Shown here in pieces: positions 56,977 through 64,000 of a stretch of 64,000 nt of DNA. Origin of the DNA: Trifolium pratense (taxonomy: Eukaryota; Streptophyta; Magnoliopsida; Fabales; Fabaceae); NCBI RefSeq assembly GCF_020283565.1, contig NC_060064.1:24572337-24636336 (forward strand), written 5' to 3'. How positions within the stretch are numbered: position 1 is the first letter of the stretch; each line of letters opens with the position of its first letter. The notes beneath the pieces are model-generated. The model made no database searches. It was not told the origin of the DNA and worked only from the letters and a program-made list of their open reading frames with translations. A program made the position numbers and the translations under genes.

Positions 56977-57712
56977 TAGGGGTGAGCATGAACCCGAGAC
57001 CCGACTAGAAATCGATATAACCGACAACATATTGAAGCATTCGGTCGGGTGCGGGTCGGGTCTCGGGTCAACAAATTGCGAAAAATCGGGCATGAACGGT
57101 TGCATACGGGCGGGTGCGGGTCTCTAAAATTCTATCTCTCCATAACCGAAACCGACCGAACAACCATTAGATGCAAATTAATTTTTTTCCTTCTCTTCCT
57201 CTCAATCTCATATACTCTTCTCTTTGTTATTTTTTATCCATCTTTGATATAAGATAAAATGTTATATTTTACAAAACTTATAATTAATAATATGGTGATG
57301 AAGAAGGTGGGAAAAATATTCTAATATATATATTCTAGATCTATTTTAATTTCTACGTCTCTTTTACTTGATATTTTATTGTCTTTAGATCTACATATTG
57401 AAAGAAAGTAACTGCATCCAACCCTCTTTGTTTTTTAATTTACTTCGTCTATCTTTTGTTGCATTGTGTACGAGGTATTAAACAATTCGAAAATTAGGAA
57501 TTTTTGGAGAATGGATGAGTTTTAGATGTAAACAAAGTTTCAATATAACCCGTAATAACCGACCCGTTCAACCCGCCACCCGTATGACCCGAACCCGAAC
57601 AAACCGAAGATATAGACGGACGGAATTGGGTCCAAATTAAATGGTTGCGGTTTTTATCGATTTAGTGATTTTCGGCCCGAACCCGACCGAAACCGACCGA
57701 TGCTCAGGCCTA
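56977..57712. mobile_element. hAT-like MITE with arrays of CGGGT/ACCCG motifs
   Basis: The ends taggggtgagcat and (inverted) taggcctgagcat are flanked by an 8-bp duplication atatatat (56969-56976 and 57713-57720). The left subterminal zone has repeated cgggt(c/g)cgggt words and the right zone has the inverse acccgaacccg, the arrangement expected for transposase binding. 736 bp, no intact gene. Confidence 0.8.
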
Positions 57713-57753
57713 ATATATATGTTGCATTCCTTTATATTTATACATATATAAAT

Positions 57754-58123
57754 GAGTTAAATATGTTTTTAGTCCCTATATTTTGGAAGACTTCTAAAAA
57801 TAGTCACTACATTTTTTATTATATTTTAGTCCCCGCGTTTTTGCCGTTTTCAACATTGGTCCATATTGTGAAATTTTTGTTGACCGGATAGACGGAAAGT
57901 GCCACATAAATGTCACACAGACTCTTTTAATGACGTGGACGCGCAAAGAGTAAGCATTAAATGAGTCTCTGTGTCATTTTTCGTCTGTCCAGTCAACCAA
58001 AATTTCACAGTAGGAACCAGTGTTAAAAACAGCAAAAAACACGGGGAATAAAAATATATAAAAATATGTAGGGACTTTTTTAAAAATCCTCCAAAATGTA
58101 GGGACTAAAAACATATTTAACCC
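57754..58123. mobile_element. Mutator-like MITE with perfect 9-bp duplication
   Basis: 370 bp. Ends gagttaaatatgtttttagt and the inverse of actaaaaacatatttaaccc are flanked by tatataaat at 57745-57753 and 58124-58132. The inner halves are also inverted (gacggaaa.. with ..ttttcgtctg). Confidence 0.9.
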
Positions 58124-58136
58124 TATATAAATTTAC

Positions 58137-58137
58137 C

Positions 58138-58165
<28 letters not shown>
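58137..58165. repeat. (TA)n run just upstream of the Bowman-Birk gene
   Basis: About 14 TA units ending 33 bp before the start codon. It may provide the TATA element, although it lies close to the ATG for a plant promoter. Confidence 0.7.
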
Positions 58166-58168
<3 letters not shown>

Positions 58169-58197
58169 GCTTGCCTCCTCCTCAGATTACAAGTGAG

Positions 58198-58524
58198 ATG
58201 GAATTATTGTTGAGAGTGGCTTTACTACTTTTCTTGTTTGAGCTCATAGCAACAATTGATACTCACTTTGGACCAAGCTCCATCAACATTCAAGTGCTCC
58301 CTAATGTCAAATTGATAACAACATCATGTTGTGATGATTGTTATTGCACAACAACAATCCCTCCTCTATGTCGTTGTGCAGATATTGTGAAAATTACATG
58401 CAATTCAGCTTGTAAATTGTGTGTTTGTAAAAGTACAATTCCACCACAGTGTCGTTGTATGGATCATACTAACTTCTGCTATGAACCATGTAATTGGAAA
58501 GGAACAAAAAAGGAAAAAAGATAA
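58198..58524 (+). CDS. Bowman-Birk-type serine protease inhibitor with atypical P1 residues
   Basis: Secreted or vacuolar double-headed inhibitor, 108 aa, single exon. ATG 58198 is chosen because a signal peptide (LLLRVALLLFLFELIA) follows at once. All 14 cysteines of the legume family are present, from SCCDDCYC through CNSACKLCVC to FCYEPC. The two reactive loops are C50-TTTIPPL-C58 and C77-KSTIPPQ-C85. By family numbering P1 is Thr52 in the first head and Ser79 in the second, where Lys/Arg (trypsin) or Leu/Tyr/Phe (chymotrypsin) is normal, and both P1' residues are Thr rather than Ser. The disulfide frame therefore looks sound, but classical trypsin inhibition is unlikely. The upstream DNA is a recent MULE MITE and a TA run. 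Confidence 0.93.
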   Translation: MELLLRVALLLFLFELIATIDTHFGPSSINIQVLPNVKLITTSCCDDCYCTTTIPPLCRCADIVKITCNSACKLCVCKSTIPPQCRCMDHTNFCYEPCNWKGTKKEKR

Positions 58525-58589
58525 TAAAGGTCATGTGAGTTGAATCTTTCAAATTATTCTACTCTTTATAGGTCTCATCTATTCAATGT

Positions 58590-58960
58590 TTGGTTCAATT
58601 TCTTGAACTTGTGGTAGCATCTCTTCGATGTATTCTCCTTTTCCTGCCAATGTTATTAGCCTTTGGATTAGCTTCTCCAGCCTCCAAAGGTAAATTCAGT
58701 ATAGTTTTCTGACCCCTCATTCTGAAAGCTGCACAATCATAAGCTTTAGAAGCATCAATCTCACTGTCAAATGTTCCCAACCAAACACTGCATATCCTTT
58801 CCTTGAAGGGTCACAAATCTCTTAAGGAAATTTATCCCTTGGCCTTCTCCCCACTCCTCTGTAATGCTTTGCTCCATAACATATTTATTTGTTCCTTCTT
58901 CTCTAACACCATTGATTCTGCCATATTTGACTACTTCTCTATTTCAAAGGTACTTTCTTC
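58590..58960 (-). pseudogene. AP2/ERF transcription factor pseudogene, copy 1
   Basis: Read on the minus strand, an AP2/ERF domain is recognisable in pieces: HYRGVGRRPRDKFP, an in-frame stop, [11 protein letters not shown], a frameshift, then [37 protein letters not shown] and a basic tail (GRKRRIHRR). The pattern is that of ERF group IX genes. The Trp of the RPWGKF motif is replaced (RPRDKF), as are other DNA-contact residues. One stop and one frameshift inside the DNA-binding domain make it non-functional. The sequence is repeated in a second broken copy at 62092-62390. Confidence 0.82.
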
Positions 58961-61845
58961 ATTCAAGTTTTGTACCTTATTATGAGAAGTAGAGTTAATA
59001 AATTTTGTATCAGCTTCAAATTTCATAGGATTGATAACTATTTTGTACCTGATAACTATTTTGTTCTGAAAAATATGAATCTTGATCAAACTCTGATGAA
59101 GTCATGAAGATGTATATTTAAATTTCATAGGATAGGACTGAGATTTGTGAAAAAAAGAGTCTGACATATCCTCTAAGAGATGCTGGCTCAATAATTTCAA
59201 ACTTGAAGGTTCTTCTGATGTTGTCATGTTTATGAATTAATTTGGAAGTAATTGAATCAAAAGACTCAAATAAGAGACCAGATTACAATTAAAAGCAAAA
59301 AATTAACAAACATGAGGGGCATGATAACAGAAATTAAAACCTTTTCAATTTTCTCGGCCTCCTCGTGGGAATCAACCCTTTCATTTCTTTTTGAAATATG
59401 TTTCAATTACATTTCCATTTAGATCTGTTTATCTAATATACATCCATATTTTTCTTTTTGTTCTATACAATCTTAGCAAATTGGCATTCAAACAACTTTT
59501 TATTATAAGCTAAAAATATAGTAAAATTTAGCAAAGTGGACACCAAATATTAAGCCAAAAACGGAACAAGTTGCACACAAGAGATATCTCAGAAAAAAAA
59601 TAATTCACTAAATAAAACAAGTTGCACATATAAATAGAGGGGTGCATAAAAAAGTCAACATACATATGCATCGAACCAGACAAGCAAGACTACTGAGCTG
59701 AACCAAACAAGATGTCGCGACAGCAACCTCTAGCAGCACCCATCTCCAACACCACAAACAACAACCAATAAAATATGTATAATAGGAGCTGTCAGACAAT
59801 AATTTCATCCCACACATGCCTATGAATTTAGACAATAACTGAGTAACTTGTCAGATTAATAAACCATGATGAAACATGATACTTGAACCAGACATTCCTT
59901 GCACATAACCAACTCCAGACATTCAATCTAACTACCTCAAAAATAGTCGCAACTTGCAAAGAGATAGCTTTTGGATGCGAGATCACCCAATACTCGAGAT
60001 AACAATAAACCATATAGATCACCAAGCTTCCCGATGGATACCCTCATTTCAAAATACATCATATGCTGGTTTCATCGAATAGGCGCCTCCTAGATCAGCA
60101 AATCATTTCAATCTGTCAATAGCACCCTCAACCTCCAAAACTACATTAGCCAGCAACACATTCAATAAGTCATACGATAATACGCCTACTGAATTCCCTT
60201 AGCCACTTCCACACTAAAAGCCATTGCCCCCCCTTCCATTCACCCATATCAGCCACCGTTGCATTTGGATAAGCAGCAATCCCATATTGAACCTTTTGCA
60301 ATAATTTTGTCATTTGTTGAAATACAGTTAAACAGAAAATAAATAAAAGCCACGAACAAATTTGGGGTGAATTTAGGCCTTTTCTTAAAATATCTGGCTA
60401 ACATTAGGATAATAATAATGTTGATGTTTAGCTTTTATTACTATCTCAAGCCTCTCTCAATTTTGAGCCCATGTCTTCCAAACAAGCTCTTCACTCAATC
60501 AAATAAGAATTTTGTTCCTTTAACTATATTGTTAATCATACACTAAACTATTCTTCCGTAGGAGTTTACATCAGAAGAATTCACCTTTTACAATTTATAT
60601 CCTTTTGCAAGCTAAGAGTCTTCTCTTGCTTAAATTCCATATCACCCACCCACTAGAACTTTCCCTTCTTCTCGAGTCTTTTTCTACTCTATACCTTCAC
60701 ACTTTAGGTCAACTTACCCAATGCAAACCAGTCTAAATATGGGATAGTTAAGTCATGTCTCAATCAAACAATTATGTTTACTACCTCGGAACCCACATAG
60801 GTTAGGCAAGCTATGAATAGAAAGATGTTATACACATTAAGAAAACAACTCAGCAACTATTAAAGTGAAAGAGCCATCTAATAGTTTCTGTGGACTAAAT
60901 AGGAACACATGGGTATTGACGATGTATGAGCAATATTTCCTACTAAATTTTTTATGTTACGACCTCCGTCAAGCAAATAGCAACTGATTTCTACTACATT
61001 TTAACAACAAATAAGACTCAAATATTACGTAATATAAACAATACCATCTTTATCAAATTCTTTGAAGAGTTGGTACAATATCATTTATCACTTCATCAAT
61101 GTAATATAAGATGTACCTTCTGCAGAAAGGGCTTATGATATTATGTCTTTTGAACAAGAAAATTATGCCTTTTGAACAACATAATCCAGGTGCTTTCTTC
61201 TACAAATTAGGTTCTGCAGCAGGCCCAACCGCAATAGTATTCTGAAATGAACCAACCCGTATCAGACCTCAAGCAATTGCAGGTTCAGCCCGCATCATAC
61301 CTGAAACAGAACGCGGTCTCTGAGCTAAATTCCAACCTTCAAGTAACTGACGAGCACATTTTTTCGGAAGTAAAGCTTGAGTCTAGCATTTTTTTTCATA
61401 CGTTGTTCCCATAAACTCTATAATAGACAACTAAACAGAGCAGAATTATGAGCATCTAATAGTCCTAACAGTTCAAATTTATACTACCTTTGCAGTGGAA
61501 GCAGTGCATGCAGCTGCTGTAATTACATCAAAGCTCAGTCTATTCCAAAGTGTAGTACTACTTGAACAACAAAAGAATTCATATTGTAATCCACATTTTT
61601 GGTATAAAAATACATTAATAATGAAATTGCATTTAGGCCAACAATTTAGGGTCATCAAAAGACATATGTTCAATTTTCCCATCTAAGGCCACACAGGCAC
61701 AAAACTATCATCCCAATTTACCAATATGAAAATGCAGGTATAGTCATCTCGCATCAAGGGTCACCGCCACTTACATTTCAACTTATTACTAAATATTCAC
61801 ACCAAATTGCATTCACTCAGACCATCAATTTAGGGCACAAGGACA
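58961..61845. other. Intergenic, first unit of a tandem duplication
   Basis: 59010-60430 recurs at about 62420-63860 (shared blocks include gaaggttcttctgatgttgt, caagttgcacatataaat and taaaccatgatgaaacatga). 61250-61325 recurs at the window end. No coding region is conserved between the two units, and the open frames here are short and interrupted in the other copy. Confidence 0.65.
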
Positions 61846-61849
61846 AATA

Positions 61850-61975
61850 TTCAAGTTAGGGATATCGAGGGGCATATATTCAATTTAGGGACATCGAGGA
61901 ACAATATTCAATTTAGAGACATCGAGGGACATATATTCAATTTAGGGACATCGATGAACATATAAACTATTTCGC
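61850..61975. repeat. About 30-bp minisatellite, four copies
   Basis: Unit attcaatttagggacatcgagg followed by gacatat, repeated head to tail with small changes. A further degenerate unit at 62055-62075 leads into the poly-G tract. Confidence 0.85.
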
Positions 61976-62071
61976 ATCTACGGCGCAAATGTTCATCTCC
62001 ACTTACATTCGAAGTTTATGAATAAGCATTCATTTTGAAATTCTATTCAGACCATCAATTTTGGGACATCA

Positions 62072-62088
62072 GGGGGGGGGGGGGGGGG
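62072..62088 (+). repeat. Poly-G tract (17 G)
   Basis: Uninterrupted G run at the break where the second ERF copy is truncated at its C-terminal side. Confidence 0.9.
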
Positions 62089-62091
62089 CAT

Positions 62092-62390
62092 ATACTCAAT
62101 TTAGGAAAATTCAGTATAGCTTTCTGAACCCTCATTCCGAAAGCAGCACAATCATAAGCTTTAGAAGCATCAATCTCACTGTGAAATGTTCCCAACCACG
62201 CACTACATCCTTTCCTTGAAGGGTCACCAATCTCTACAGTAAAATTTACCTCATGGCCTACTCCTCTCTCCTCTGTACTTATTTGATCCATAATATATTT
62301 ATTTGTTCCTTCTTCCTTAACACCATTGATTCTGCCAAATTTAACTCCTCTGTTTCAAAGGTACTTTCTTCATTCAAGTATTGTACCAAT
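62092..62390 (-). pseudogene. AP2/ERF transcription factor pseudogene, copy 2
   Basis: Minus-strand AP2 domain with different damage from copy 1: KYRGERSRP, a stop in place of the Trp, GKF, a frameshift, then [40 protein letters not shown] and AILNF. The frame then ends in the minisatellite and poly-G region, so the C-terminal part kept by copy 1 is lost. The flank downstream on the plus strand is homologous to the flank of copy 1, so this is a tandem segmental duplicate and not an independent retrocopy. Confidence 0.82.
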
Positions 62391-64000
62391 AAATTTTGAA
62401 TGTACCAAACAAAAAAAGTCAATAAATTTTGTATCAGCTTCAAAACCAAGGCTTTCAAGAAATATGAAAAATATGAATCCTGATCAATCTCTGATGAAGA
62501 TGTATATTCAAATTTTATGGGACTGAGATTTCTGGAAAAAAGAGATGTTGGCTCAATAATTTCAAACTTGAAGGTTCTTCTGATGTTGTCATGTTTATGA
62601 ATTATTATGGAAGTAATCAAATCAAAAGACTCAAATAAGAGATCAGTTTACAATTAAGAACAAAAAATTAACAAACATGAGGGGCACGGTAACATAATTG
62701 AATAACTTGATATTAAGATACAAAAGATAGATGAAACTAATCAAGAACACAGATGCATATAATTAGACTACAATTAGAAAAACATATTAAAAGAACAAAA
62801 TTCTTAAACAATTGTATCCTTTCAAGAATTAACATTGCATGGTTCCTTCAAATGCACCTAATCAATTTCCTCAGCCTCCTCTTGACTTGGTGTTCAGTGA
62901 TTTGTAGGAATCAACCCTTTCAGTTTCTTTTTGGAATATGTTCCAATGACATTTCCATTTTAGACCTGTTTATCATATATATGTTCCATATATATTTTTT
63001 TGTTCTAAACAATCTTAGCAAATTAGCATTCAAACAACTTTAGTCATTGTTTTTATTATAAGCTAAAAATATACTAAAATTTAGCACAATGGATGCCAAA
63101 TATATTAGGCCAAAGACGGAACAAGCTGCACACAAGATATACCTCAGAGAGAAACATAATCCGCTAAATTAAACAAGTTGCACATATAAATTGAGGAGAG
63201 CAAAAAAAAGTCTACATACATATGCATCATTCCGGACCAGCAACCTACTGAGCTAAACCAACTCTAGAAGCACCCATCTCCAACCCCACAACAGCAACCA
63301 ATAAAATCTGCATAGTTGGAGCTGTCGGACAATAATTTCATCCCACACATACAAGCCTATGAATTTAGATAATAACCAAATAACTTGTCAGATTAATAAA
63401 CCATGATGAAACATGATAGTTGAACCAGGCATTCCTTGCACTTAACCAACTCCAGACTAACTACCTCAAAAATAGTCACAACTTGCAAAGAGACATCATT
63501 CGGATGCAAAATCACCCAATAGTCGAGATAACAACAAATCATTTAGATCACCAAGCATCCAAATGGATAGCTTCATTTGAAATTACCTTATGCTGATTTC
63601 ATTGAATAAGTGCCTCCCAGATCAGCCAACCATTTCAATCTGTCAATAGTACGCCCAACCTCCAAAATTACATTAGCCAGCAACATACCAAAAGCCATTG
63701 GCACTCTTTCCATTCACCCAAATCTTTCATATTGAACCTTTTGCAATAATTAGTCATTTGTTGAAAGGCAGTTAAACAAAAAATAATTAAAGCCTCAAAC
63801 AAATTAGAGGTGAATTTAGGTCTTTTCTTAAAATGTCTAGCTAACATTAGGATAATGCATTAGCCTATTTTCCATCCCACTCACCAACATAAAAGGAATT
63901 AAACATGAACCCATACATATTGTTGATGTTTAGCCAATCAGATCTGAAGCAGTCAAAAGTTCTATACGCATCAGACCTGAAACAGAACGCAGTCTCTGCG
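62391..64000. other. Second unit of the tandem duplication, no gene seen
   Basis: Parallel to 59010-61325 with deletions and substitutions. The window ends inside the block that begins atcagacctgaaacagaacgc. Confidence 0.65.

Noticed and set aside
62055..62291. Intact short AP2 protein from the Met at 62291
   Set aside because: This frame bypasses the true N-terminal half of the AP2 domain, which lies in another frame with a stop at the conserved Trp. The C-terminal end is minisatellite and poly-G sequence.

Overview
The window is nuclear DNA of a flowering plant, most likely a papilionoid legume of the Medicago/Trifolium/Pisum group. This is inferred from the AT-rich intergenic DNA, intron-rich genes with plant orthologues, a 14-cysteine Bowman-Birk inhibitor, an F-box/FBD cluster and tRNA-derived SINEs; no species can be named from sequence alone.

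Layout. (1) 1-17.6 kb: two divergently transcribed family-1 beta-glucosidase genes (BGLU11-like). The left one is on the minus strand and runs off the window; the right one is complete, with 13 exons and 518 codons. A decayed third copy (exons 11-12) lies between them. The 9.5 kb gap has filled with a hAT transposon, a long-TIR Mutator-like element, a gag-only LTR retrotransposon and a LINE tail. (2) 18-45 kb: three tandem, same-orientation, intact F-box genes (A, B, C) inside an approximately 5-9 kb segment present three times. Reading-frame and splice-phase matching shows that each gene continues past the apparent stop of its second exon into two further exons encoding an acidic linker and a C-terminal coiled coil, giving 468-471 aa. 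Copy-specific insertions (solo LTR, Harbinger MITE, LINE) can be dated relative to the duplications because the sister copies keep the empty sites. Between the copies lie a gypsy integrase relic, a fold-back transposon with GC-rich arms and a 120-bp tandem repeat, a LINE relic, an AT microsatellite and a frameshifted Myb/SANT-like fragment. (3) 47.6-55.2 kb: a complete 20-exon SAC-domain phosphoinositide phosphatase (SAC8-like, 592 aa). It carries an apparent U12-type AT-AA intron, a GC-AG intron, a nested non-coding LTR element and a MULE MITE. (4) 56-64 kb: a hAT MITE and a MULE MITE with perfect target duplications lie side by side upstream of a Bowman-Birk inhibitor gene with unusual P1 residues. 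They are followed by a tandemly duplicated block carrying two broken AP2/ERF genes.

The genes do not form a pathway. The unifying theme is local duplication (glucosidase, F-box, ERF blocks) followed by heavy, datable transposon insertion. Exon boundaries were derived by hand from splice signals, phase continuity and paralogue comparison; family names come from recognised motifs, not searches.
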